Source: SXMI01 sp964391365
GTDB taxonomy: Bacteria; Actinomycetota; Acidimicrobiia; Acidimicrobiales; Microtrichaceae
Length of the DNA stretch: 7,438 bases
Direction of reading: 5' to 3'
Assembly: GCA_964391365.1 (NCBI GenBank)
Contig: CAYMKW010000128.1
Span: 1 to 7,438, forward strand
Part shown: positions 1-5,944 of the stretch, in pieces
How the letters are laid out: every line of letters starts with the position of its first letter
Position numbering within the stretch: the first letter of the stretch is position 1
Translations under genes and position numbers: made by a program
Notes under the pieces: generated by a model
What the model was told of the DNA's origin: nothing
Databases searched by the model: none
The model's input: only the letters and a program-made list of their open reading frames with translations

Positions 1-683
1 CCGACGTTCGACAGGGCCGCAGCGGGCAGGATGCCCCGGGTCGCATCGAAGGCCTTTGCCCGGATGGCCTGGCGGTGCACGAAGTCCGAGTCCCCCTCGG
101 CCTTGGGGAAGTGCTCCCGGAAGTGGTCCTGGATGTCCCGGGCGAGCGTGGCGTAGGTGTCGAACAGCCGGTCCATGTCCCCCACGTACCGGGCCCCGAG
201 GTTCGACGAGAGGATCTCGGGGTCCCGGAAGTACCGGTAGCGGCCCCCGAGCCGCTCGTCGTAGGGGATGTACCGGGTGCTCTGCTCGAGGTACGACATC
301 AGCCGCCCCCACTCGAGGACCTTCGTCAGGAGGTTCGATGCCTGCTCGCAGGCCAGGTGGACACCACCGAGCTGGGCGACGCTGTCGTCGCCGTACTCGA
401 AGAAGACCCGGTCGTAGAGGGCCTCGGCCCGCTCCAGTCCGATCGTCGCATCGATCGTCTCGTCGCCGGTCGTGTCGAGCTCGCCGACGAACTCGTCGAG
501 GAACAGCCGTCGGAGCGACTTGGCCGAACGCGAGTAGCGGGCGAACAGGGCGCCCTTGACGACCTCGGGCAGGTTCACCAGGGCGAACACCGGGCCGTCG
601 AGGTTCGTGAAGTACCGCCGCAGGACGGTCTGTTCCTCGTCGTCGAAGGACTCGGTGACGTAGGTCGGAACGGGGCCGCTCAT
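1..683 (-). CDS. ThyX-superfamily protein (FAD-dependent thymidylate synthase-like), N-terminal part, truncated by window edge
   Basis: The ATG is at 683 and the frame stays open to the left edge, so 227 complete codons are visible and the C-terminus is missing. ThyX makes dTMP from dUMP with FAD and methylene-tetrahydrofolate. Residues 98-138 follow the ThyX core: a GDDSV stretch (usual GHESV), then EQAS, then WGRLMSYLEQSTRY. The dUMP-side ExSxRY motif is intact (E133, S135, R137). The canonical RHR is WGR (W125, G126, R127), and the usual FAD-binding His of GHES is Asp99. More than 85 residues follow the motif before the edge, including a region rich in aromatic and charged residues (IPYDERLGGRYRYFRDPE and onward). 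This fits the long ThyX-like proteins, which I recall as about 500 residues with a second ThyX-like domain (family knowledge, not visible here). No strong ribosome binding site precedes the ATG. The gene starts 22 bases after the M20 stop, so co-transcription is likely. Family assignment is firm; thymidylate synthase activity is uncertain. Confidence 0.82.
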   Translation of the reverse strand, partial: MSGPVPTYVTESFDDEEQTVLRRYFTNLDGPVFALVNLPEVVKGALFARYSRSAKSLRRLFLDEFVGELDTTGDETIDATIGLERAEALYDRVFFEYGDDSVAQLGGVHLACEQASNLLTKVLEWGRLMSYLEQSTRYIPYDERLGGRYRYFRDPEILSSNLGARYVGDMDRLFDTYATLARDIQDHFREHFPKAEGDSDFVHRQAIRAKAFDATRGILPAAALSNV

Positions 684-705
684 CGGCGCCGAGACTAGAT
701 CGGGT

Positions 706-1863
706 TCAGGGGGTCCGAGGGGATGGCGCTGCGGTCCACCGGTCGATCGCCGTGGCGGCCAGCAGCACGGCGCCATCGACGACCGCCCGGTCGCCGGCGG
801 GACCCCGGGCGTGCTCGGCGAACTCGGCGGTGTGGATCGGGACGCCACGGGGCGCCACGGCGATCATGGGGTGGATCGACGGGAGCCGCTTGCTCACGTT
901 GCCCATGTCGGTGGATCCCACGACGGGTCCGTCCACCTCCGGGTCCTCGACCGGACGGCCGAGCTGGGCACTGCGCTCGCACCACCGTTCGAGGAGCCAC
1001 GGATCGTCGACGACCTCGTCGTAGGCCGGGTCGACCCAGGACAGGTCGAGCTCGCATCCGGCCGCGGTCGCACCGGCCTCGAGGCACCGCTCGACCCGCG
1101 GTTCGAGCTCCCGGAGGGACTCGGCGGTCGCCGACCGGATGAACCAGTGCATCGCCGCCCGCTCGGGAACGATGTTCGGCACCGCTCCCCCATCGGTGAA
1201 CACCCCGTGGATGCGTTCGTCGCCGGCGATGTGCTGACGGAGCGCTGCGACGTTCACGTAGCCCAGCACGGCGGCGTCGAGGGCGTTGCGGCCCAGCTGC
1301 GGAGCCGCTGCCGCATGGGCCGCGACGCCGTGGTACGTGGCGTGGACCTGGTGCACGGCGATCGCCCGCATGGTGGGCAGGTCCCGGTCCGCCGGGTGGA
1401 CCATCAGGGCGGCGTCGACGCCGTCGAACGCACCCGCGCGGAGCAGGAACTCCTTCCCCCCGCCACCCTCCTCCGCCGGCGTACCCATGATCCGGACCCG
1501 GCCGCCGAGCTCCTCGGCCAGCCTCGCCAGCGTCAGCCCCGCCCCGAGTCCGGCGGCGGCGATCACGTTGTGCCCGCAGGCGTGGCCCAGACCGGGGAGC
1601 GCGTCGTACTCGCACAGCACGGCGACCAGGGGGCCCTCCGACCCGACGTCGGCGACGAAGGCCGTGTCGATCCCGAAGGCGTGCGGGGTCGGATCCAACC
1701 CGGCCTCCGTCAGTGCGGCGACGAGGACGTCGTGGGCATGGTGCTCCTCGAAGCAGAGCTCCGGGTGCTCCCAGATGTCGTGGCTCACCTCCACCAGGAG
1801 GTCGGCGTCCGCCGCGACCAGCGAGGCGACCTCTGAGGTCCGCAGCGGCGCGTGGGAACTCAC
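706..1863 (-). CDS. M20 family metallo-amidohydrolase (PM20D2/AbgB-like)
   Basis: This is a complete protein of 385 residues with a GTG start at 1863, a usual length for M20 aminoacylase-type amidohydrolases. These cytosolic enzymes use a dinuclear metal site to cleave N-acyl amino acids, dipeptides or p-aminobenzoyl-glutamate. Residues 82-99 (LCEYDALPGLGHACGHN) carry the signature, with C96 and H98 as metal ligands; Cys in place of the usual ligand Asp is typical of the aminoacylase/AbgB branch. E131-E132 supply the catalytic base and a ligand, followed by a run of four glycines. H156 (MVHP) and H344 (PIHTAEF) are the other likely ligands. The lid/dimerisation domain lies near residues 170-285 and includes GVAAHAAAAP. 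The GSTDMGN loop is at 316-322. The start codon follows a weak GGTGAC, 34 bases after the tatA stop. Substrate cannot be read from sequence. The downstream ThyX-like gene makes a folate-related role conceivable, but that is only inference. Confidence 0.9.
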   Translation of the reverse strand: MSSHAPLRTSEVASLVAADADLLVEVSHDIWEHPELCFEEHHAHDVLVAALTEAGLDPTPHAFGIDTAFVADVGSEGPLVAVLCEYDALPGLGHACGHNVIAAAGLGAGLTLARLAEELGGRVRIMGTPAEEGGGGKEFLLRAGAFDGVDAALMVHPADRDLPTMRAIAVHQVHATYHGVAAHAAAAPQLGRNALDAAVLGYVNVAALRQHIAGDERIHGVFTDGGAVPNIVPERAAMHWFIRSATAESLRELEPRVERCLEAGATAAGCELDLSWVDPAYDEVVDDPWLLERWCERSAQLGRPVEDPEVDGPVVGSTDMGNVSKRLPSIHPMIAVAPRGVPIHTAEFAEHARGPAGDRAVVDGAVLLAATAIDRWTAAPSPRTP

Positions 1864-1897
1864 GAGGTCACCGACTGGCTCGGGCCGACCGCTCGCC

Positions 1898-2077
1898 TCA
1901 GGAGGCGTCGGTGGAGGGCTCGGCCGGGGTGGAGTCGCTGCCGCCCTCGTCCTTCATGCCCTTCTTCAGCTCCTTCTGGGCCTCACCGAGGCTCCGGGCG
2001 AGCTTGGGGAGCTGGCTCCCACCGAAGAGGACGAGCAGGACGACGACGATGATCCAGATCTCAGGTCCGTTGAACAC
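1898..2077 (-). CDS. tatA: Twin-arginine translocase subunit TatA
   Basis: A 59-residue protein with a GTG start, easily missed because of its size and start codon. It begins (M)FNGPEIWII. A hydrophobic helix covers about residues 5-20. The hinge is FGGSQLPKLARSLGE (residues 18-32), the hallmark FG..(K/Q)LP.LARSLG of TatA/E. A short amphipathic Lys/Glu-rich helix follows to about residue 44 (AQKELKKGMKDE), then a Ser/Pro/Thr-rich acidic tail. TatA oligomerises in the cytoplasmic membrane to pass folded proteins that carry twin-arginine signals, working with TatC, which is not in this window. I prefer TatA to TatB because the tail is short and the hinge matches TatA; in actinobacteria TatB is longer. 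The GTG lies 9 bases after the dehydrogenase stop, with only a GGGGG run nearby as a possible ribosome site. An ATG at 2085 is out of frame. It probably shares a transcript with its neighbours. Confidence 0.93.
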   Translation of the reverse strand: MFNGPEIWIIVVVLLVLFGGSQLPKLARSLGEAQKELKKGMKDEGGSDSTPAEPSTDAS

Positions 2078-2086
2078 GCCCCCATG

Positions 2087-3088
2087 CTAGGCCCCGCTCG
2101 GGCCGACCGGGTGCTCGAGGACCAGTTTCCCGAGCTGGCGCGCCTCTCGGAGGCGGTCCAGCGCCCGTGGGTACTCCGCGAGGGGGAGCACCTCGTCGAC
2201 GACGACGGGCAGCCCCTCGTCGACGAGCCGGGTCATGTGCTCGAACTCGACCTGACTTCCGCAGCTCGCACCCAGGATGTCGAGCTGCTTGAAGAACAGT
2301 CGGGGCAGGTTCAGCTCGACCTTGGGTCCGGAGGTGCCGCCGCAGACGAGCATCCGACCGCCGTGCCGGAGCGTCCGGAACGCGTGGTCCCAGGTCGCCG
2401 GCCCGATGCTGTCGACCACGACGTCCACGGTCACGGGGTAGGGCTCCTCGGAGTCGAACGCCCCGCTGGCCCCGAGCTCGAGCGCCCGACGGCGCTTCGA
2501 CTCGTCCCGCGACGTGACGAACACCTCGCAGCCGAGGTGCAGCGCCAGGCTGAACGCCGCAGTGGCCACACCTCCCCCGATCCCGGTGATGAGTACCGAC
2601 TCGTCCGGTCGCAGTCCCGCCCGGCGGAAGAGGCGCCAGGCCGTCGTTCCGCACACCGGGTACGAGGCCACCTCCGCCCAGGACCGCCCCGGGGGCTTGG
2701 CGGCCAGCTGGTGGGCCGGGACGACGCAGAACTCGCCGTGTCCGCCCCAGCAGTGCTCGCCGAGCAGACGCATCGCCGGGTCGAGGACCGCGTCGACGCC
2801 GCGTTCGAGCGCTGCGGCCGGGACGAGTGCGGTGTTCACCACCACTTCGTCGCCCACCGACCACGTCGTCACCCCCTCGCCCAGCGACTCCACCACGCCG
2901 GCCACGTCGTTGCCCGGCACGTGCGGCAGTGACGGCGGCTTGGGCAGGCCGGTCGTGAGCCACAGGTCCATGTGGTTGAGCGCCGACGCCCGCACGGCGA
3001 TGCGAACCTCACCGGGTCCGGGAACGGGGTCGGGCACCTCGCCGAAGGTGTATCGACCGGGCGACTCCGAGAGGTACCAGCTGAGCAT
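2087..3088 (-). CDS. Medium-chain dehydrogenase/reductase (zinc-binding dehydrogenase family, apparently zinc-less)
   Basis: A complete 333-residue NAD(P)H-dependent oxidoreductase of the MDR superfamily, normal in length, with an ATG at 3088. The N-terminal GroES-like domain covers about residues 1-125 (PGPGEVRIAVRASALNHMDLW; PGNDVAGVVESLGEGV). The Rossmann domain covers about 150-280, with glycine-rich ITGIGGGVATAA (167-178) and a strand-end TSRDESKRR (192-200) whose basic residues suggest NADPH. Catalytic-zinc ligands are absent: N38 stands where zinc alcohol dehydrogenases have Cys, and G59-N60-D61 stands where they have GHE. The lobe that normally binds structural zinc (about 85-112, ending LGEHCWGG) has its usual length but none of the four spaced cysteines. 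It is therefore probably a quinone/enone reductase-like enzyme, with substrate unknown. It lies 22 bases after the ctaG stop and 9 before tatA. A GGGTGG about 4 bases before the ATG could serve as ribosome site. Confidence 0.88.
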   Translation of the reverse strand: MLSWYLSESPGRYTFGEVPDPVPGPGEVRIAVRASALNHMDLWLTTGLPKPPSLPHVPGNDVAGVVESLGEGVTTWSVGDEVVVNTALVPAAALERGVDAVLDPAMRLLGEHCWGGHGEFCVVPAHQLAAKPPGRSWAEVASYPVCGTTAWRLFRRAGLRPDESVLITGIGGGVATAAFSLALHLGCEVFVTSRDESKRRRALELGASGAFDSEEPYPVTVDVVVDSIGPATWDHAFRTLRHGGRMLVCGGTSGPKVELNLPRLFFKQLDILGASCGSQVEFEHMTRLVDEGLPVVVDEVLPLAEYPRALDRLREARQLGKLVLEHPVGPSGA

Positions 3089-3110
3089 GGAACCACCCTA
3101 CGGGGGTGAC

Positions 3111-4001
3111 TCAGTGATCGTCCGGCACCGGCGACACACCACCGGCGACTGCGGCGACCCGCGAACGCCCTCGGGCGACCCGTCGCTCCCGGCTCGCCCG
3201 CTGCTCACCGTCGAACCAGCGGAACCAGATGACCGCCATCACGGCCCAGATGACCGGGAGGTTCCCGATCTTCATGAGGACACCGGCCATCTGCTGGTCG
3301 TCCAGCGCCGACGGACCCACCCTCGGGGCCAGCTCGTAGGTGCCGTAGAGCGGCTGGGGCGAGAAGGCGATGAACCCACCGGGGATCATCGGGATCAGGG
3401 CTGCGGCACAGAAGAGGTAGACGAGTCTGGCCGGGGCGGAGCGGGCCCGGAACTCCGGGATCGGGCTGATGACGGGCATCCAGAGCAGGAACCCCGATGC
3501 GAGCCACACCATGTCGAGGGCGAAGTTCCCCACCTGGGTGCTGCGCAGCGTGTCGACCGTCACCGGGGCGTGGGTCGCGATGAGCACGACGTTGAACAGG
3601 ACCGCGGCGACCAGCGGCCGACTCAGTGCCCTCACGGCGGCCCGGCTCCGGGTCACCTCCATGATCCGCTCGAGCATCCACGACGGAGTCCCGAGGATCA
3701 GGAGCGGTGCGGCTCCCAGCGTGTAGATCATGTACTGCAGCATGTGGACCGAGGAGAGGTACCCGGCACCCAGGCTGCCGACCGGCCAGTCCGAGGCGAG
3801 CCAGAGGAAGACGACGCCGAGCACGAACCAGACCGCCCGTCGCCGTTCACGACCGTCGACGTCGTCGGGGTTCCGTCTGCGGTGCGACCGGATCGCCCAG
3901 CCGTAGAGCGCCAGGAACGTGCCGCACAGGAGCCACACTCCCAGGTACGGGCGGGGGGCCCAGGACCATCGCTCGTCGACGGCGACGCACCACCACCTCA
4001 T
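3111..4001 (-). CDS. ctaG: Cytochrome c oxidase assembly membrane protein, caa3 CtaG family
   Basis: A 296-residue polytopic membrane protein of the caa3-type CtaG family, which is needed to assemble the copper centre of caa3 oxidase and is unrelated to Cox11. I see about seven hydrophobic segments near residues 19-36, 56-70, 82-104, 127-145, 160-178, 191-213 and 243-262. The family signature covers roughly 69-104: ASDWPVGSLG, then SVHMLQYMIYTLGAAPLLIL. H86 and H144 (IATHAPV) are candidate copper or structural residues. PGGFIAFSPQPLYGTY (207-222) is also typical. A basic, Arg-rich C-terminal tail (about 265-283) should be cytoplasmic. Its ATG overlaps the PCu(A)C stop as ATGA, and a GAGGGG ribosome site lies 8 bases upstream, supporting this start and translational coupling. 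Placement directly after SCO and PCu(A)C supports copper delivery to oxidase. No oxidase subunit genes are in the window. Confidence 0.92.
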   Translation of the reverse strand: MRWWCVAVDERWSWAPRPYLGVWLLCGTFLALYGWAIRSHRRRNPDDVDGRERRRAVWFVLGVVFLWLASDWPVGSLGAGYLSSVHMLQYMIYTLGAAPLLILGTPSWMLERIMEVTRSRAAVRALSRPLVAAVLFNVVLIATHAPVTVDTLRSTQVGNFALDMVWLASGFLLWMPVISPIPEFRARSAPARLVYLFCAAALIPMIPGGFIAFSPQPLYGTYELAPRVGPSALDDQQMAGVLMKIGNLPVIWAVMAVIWFRWFDGEQRASRERRVARGRSRVAAVAGGVSPVPDDH

Positions 4002-4546
4002 GCGGGTGGCCCCTCGACGAGGTCCTCGAGCGGCACCACCGGGGCGTCGACCTGCAGCGGCGCCCCCCGGTCGAACTCCAACAGGACGGGCACGGTGTCG
4101 CCGGGGACCAGCGCCCGCCCGACACCCTCGAGCATCAGGTGCGTCCCACCCGGCTCCAGACGGACGGTGGCAGAGGCGGGGACCTCGAGCGAGGGCGACG
4201 TGCGCATGATCCCGACCTCATCGGTCCCGTGGACCAGCACGCGTGCCGCGTCGGGCGAGCTGGCGCGTTCCAGCGTGTCGGCTCCACCGGCGTTCTCGAG
4301 CGTGACGTAGACCGCGACCGTGGTTCCGACCCGCTCACCGGCCCGCGCCTCCGATGCCGTGACCTGCGGAGGGGCACCCTCGTCGCCACCGAACAACCCG
4401 ACGAGCAGCGCCGCCCCGACGGCGACGACGCTCAGGGCGATCAGGCCCAACGCCCAGACCCGACCCCGGCCGGTCCCCCGGGTCTCCGGGTCACCGGAGC
4501 CGGAGTCGACGGGGCGGACCGTGCGGTCGTGGCTCGAGGTGCTCAC
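3998..4546 (-). CDS. PCu(A)C family periplasmic-type copper chaperone, membrane-anchored
   Basis: A 182-residue protein with a GTG start. Residues 1-29 are polar and charged. One transmembrane helix covers about 30-52 (WALGLIALSV onward). The rest, about 60-178, is an extracytoplasmic cupredoxin-like PCu(A)C domain. These chaperones bind Cu(I) and load the CuA site of cytochrome oxidase, often with SCO. The copper motif is visible: H106, M114, then 21 residues to H136 and M138 in LEPGGTHLMLEG (130-141). The first half is shorter than the usual H-x10-M (here H-x7-M), and the usual MxM pair is reduced to one Met (IMRT). The domain ends with the typical GDTVPVLLEF strand (149-158). It lacks a cleavable lipobox Cys, so it is probably anchored by the helix. 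Its GTG overlaps the SCO stop as GTGA, with GAGGTG 5 bases before the start, and its own stop overlaps ctaG. Confidence 0.9.
   Translation of the reverse strand: MSTSSHDRTVRPVDSGSGDPETRGTGRGRVWALGLIALSVVAVGAALLVGLFGGDEGAPPQVTASEARAGERVGTTVAVYVTLENAGGADTLERASSPDAARVLVHGTDEVGIMRTSPSLEVPASATVRLEPGGTHLMLEGVGRALVPGDTVPVLLEFDRGAPLQVDAPVVPLEDLVEGPPA
4010..4015 (-). promoter_or_regulatory. Ribosome binding site of ctaG
   Basis: GAGGGG on the minus strand, 8 bases before the ctaG ATG and inside the end of the PCu(A)C gene. It supports the chosen start and re-initiation at the ATGA overlap. Confidence 0.6.
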
Positions 4547-5235
4547 GTCGGCACCTCGCCGTCGAGCAGCCGGGGAAGGTCGCGGGTCCAGTCGGACTGG
4601 CGGGTCCCGAACGGGTAGACGATCCGCGCGGTTCCGTCGGGCCCGAAGACGAACATGGCCGAGGCGTGGCCGACCTCGTACTCCCCGTCCTCACCGGTCG
4701 CACCGAACTCGGAACGTTCCACCCCGATGCCCTCCTGGGCCGCCCGGAGGTCCGCCGGACCGCCGCTCAACCCGACGAAGTCGCGGTCGAACTGGTCGAG
4801 GTAGTTCCGGACGACCTCGGGCTGGTCCCGCCCCGGGTCGACCGAGATGAACACGACGCGCACCGAGCTGCTCCGGTTCGGGCCCAGCTGCTCCAGAGCG
4901 GATCCGAGGCTCGCCAGGTTGATCGGGCACACGTCCGGACACGAGGTGTAGCCGAACATCAGGATCGTCGTCGTCCCCCGCGAGTCGTCGCGGAGGTTGA
5001 ACGGCTCGCCCTCGGTGTCGGTGAGGGTCACGTCCGGGAGCGTCACGGGCTCCCCGAGCACCGTCCCCGACCAGCTCGACGTCGAACCGTTCCGGATCGA
5101 TCCGATGGCGAGTCCGCCGACCGCGACCATCACGGCCGCCACGACGATCCCCACCACGACGCTCCGCGTGCGCCGTCGCTGAGCGGCTTCGACCTCGCTC
5201 GTCTCGACGTCCTGGACGCTGCTCACCGGCACCAT
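4543..5235 (-). CDS. SCO1/SenC family copper-binding assembly protein
   Basis: A 230-residue protein with an ATG at 5235. A cytoplasmic N-terminus with RRR (20-22) precedes one transmembrane helix (about 25-46), followed by an extracytoplasmic thioredoxin-fold SCO domain (about 55-228). SCO proteins bind copper and reduce or metallate the CuA centre of cytochrome oxidase subunit II. All three copper ligands are present: C99 and C103 in YTSCPDVCP, and H190 in YEVGHASAMFVF. The strand FISVDPGRDQPEVVRNYL (129-146) is also diagnostic. Length and architecture are normal. A second possible start is the GTG at codon 4; neither has a good ribosome site, and a GGAG lies 14 bases before the ATG. It follows the lipid-kinase-like gene after 64 bases, the largest gap in the window, so a separate promoter for the copper cassette would most likely sit there. 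I see no convincing -35/-10 pair in it. Confidence 0.94.
   Translation of the reverse strand: MVPVSSVQDVETSEVEAAQRRRTRSVVVGIVVAAVMVAVGGLAIGSIRNGSTSSWSGTVLGEPVTLPDVTLTDTEGEPFNLRDDSRGTTTILMFGYTSCPDVCPINLASLGSALEQLGPNRSSSVRVVFISVDPGRDQPEVVRNYLDQFDRDFVGLSGGPADLRAAQEGIGVERSEFGATGEDGEYEVGHASAMFVFGPDGTARIVYPFGTRQSDWTRDLPRLLDGEVPT
4552..4557 (-). promoter_or_regulatory. Ribosome binding site of the PCu(A)C chaperone gene
   Basis: GAGGTG on the minus strand, 5 bases before the GTG start and inside the end of the SCO gene. It supports the GTG start that overlaps the SCO stop. Confidence 0.55.
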
Positions 5236-5269
5236 GCTCGCGTGGTCGGCTCCGGGGAACCAGCCACCT

Positions 5270-5319
5270 CCGAATCAGACGGCCACGACGATGGCCGAAT
5301 CAGACGGCCACGACGACGG
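5270..5319. repeat. Two-unit 25-bp tandem repeat spanning the lipid-kinase-like stop codon
   Basis: Bases 5270-5294 and 5295-5319 are the same 25-base unit (begins CCGAATCAGACGGCCACGAC on the plus strand) with one difference, T at 5292 against C at 5317. The right unit encodes the last residues (VVVAV) and TGA stop (5300-5302) of the lipid-kinase-like gene; the left unit lies in the 64-base gap before SCO. Because 25 is not a multiple of 3, the left unit repeats the same tail and TGA (5275-5277) in a second reading frame. A short 6-bp stem around TCGTCG forms inside the left unit, but no T-run follows, so it does not look like a terminator. The single mismatch suggests a recent slippage or duplication event. 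Confidence 0.9.
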
Positions 5320-5944
5320 CGTCAGGCTCCACGGTGAGACGGATGTCATAGAGCTCACCGACCTCCACCCCGTCGCAGGCCACGACGTAGCGGATGCCCT
5401 CCGGAGAGGACCACGAAGGGGCCCGACGCTCCTCGATCGCCGGGTGGGGCAGGTGGGAGCCGGTGAGCATGCGAGATCGGCCCGCCCGGAGGTCCCGTCG
5501 CGGGAGCTGCCCCCACGACACGTCGAGCAGCCCGTCGCCGGGATGGGCCCGGGGGCCGATGTTGGCCTCGCCGAGGAACGCGGCGTTCGCCGCGACGAAC
5601 GTGGGCCCCCTCCAGAGCGCGTCGACACCCCGTCGCCTCGAGACCGGGAGTCCGACCACGTGTGCCACGGCGAGCAGCGTCGCCTCCGAGCCGTCCGGTC
5701 GCACCCCGTGACCCCGGATCAGGTCCACCTCGAAGGCGACCAGTTCGACGCTGGTCACGTTCCCCCGCTCGGGAGCGCCGAGCGTCCGGTGCAGGTCGCC
5801 TCCTGTGACGATCAGCCCGCCCGGTTCGCCAGGACCGATGTACGTGCCGACGACCGCGGCGAGTTCGGCATCGCTGCCCACGACCCTCGCGCCGGCCGCT
5901 GCCCGGACCGTGCGGCCCCAGTCGGCCCCGCGGCGGATGCTCAC
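5300..5944 (-). CDS. Short diacylglycerol kinase/YegS-like lipid kinase-related protein
   Basis: I chose the GTG at 5944, which overlaps the helicase stop as GTGA and gives 214 residues. The same frame extends to 6328, but only as a shadow of the helicase gene. The C-terminal part resembles the second domain of DAGK/YegS kinases: FVAANAAFLGEANIGPRAHPGDGLLDV (116-142) matches their pattern of N-x-x-x-xGGGMxxxP...DGLLDV, and a final strand pair follows (VACDGVEVGE, IRLTVEPDAV). The N-terminal part is short and altered. VVGSDAEL (21-28) seems to stand where GGDGT is expected, and TGGDLHRTLGAP (47-58) seems to stand for the usual GTGNDLARTLGxP. The first alpha/beta units of the nucleotide-binding domain are missing; full kinases are about 300 residues. 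It may be a non-catalytic or altered-specificity member. It starts within the helY stop, so it is likely translated together with it. Family placement is by pattern only. Confidence 0.68.
   Translation of the reverse strand: MSIRRGADWGRTVRAAAGARVVGSDAELAAVVGTYIGPGEPGGLIVTGGDLHRTLGAPERGNVTSVELVAFEVDLIRGHGVRPDGSEATLLAVAHVVGLPVSRRRGVDALWRGPTFVAANAAFLGEANIGPRAHPGDGLLDVSWGQLPRRDLRAGRSRMLTGSHLPHPAIEERRAPSWSSPEGIRYVVACDGVEVGELYDIRLTVEPDAVVVAV

Noticed and set aside
1864..1897. Gap between tatA and the M20 gene as a promoter or terminator
   Set aside because: Only 34 bases, no convincing hairpin with T-run and no -35/-10 pair; it reads as a simple spacer in a co-directional cluster.
1286..2932. A 548-codon open frame on the plus strand
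   Set aside because: It runs antisense across the M20, tatA and dehydrogenase genes, has low-complexity Arg/Pro/Ser-rich or charged composition, and no recognisable domain. Long antisense frames are expected in very GC-rich coding DNA.
3094..3108. Small hairpin (CACCC, 5-base loop, GGGTG) between ctaG and dehydrogenase as a terminator or attenuator
   Set aside because: The stem is only 5 bp, no T-run follows on the minus strand, and in GC-rich DNA such stems are common by chance. It might mildly mask the ribosome site but this is not supported further.
2514..4310. A 598-codon open frame on the plus strand
   Set aside because: It lies antisense to the dehydrogenase, ctaG and PCu(A)C genes, all of which have clear family motifs; the plus-strand product shows none.
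5270..5319. Two 25-bp repeats as a CRISPR fragment
   Set aside because: The copies are directly adjacent with no spacer, there are only two, and one lies in coding sequence.
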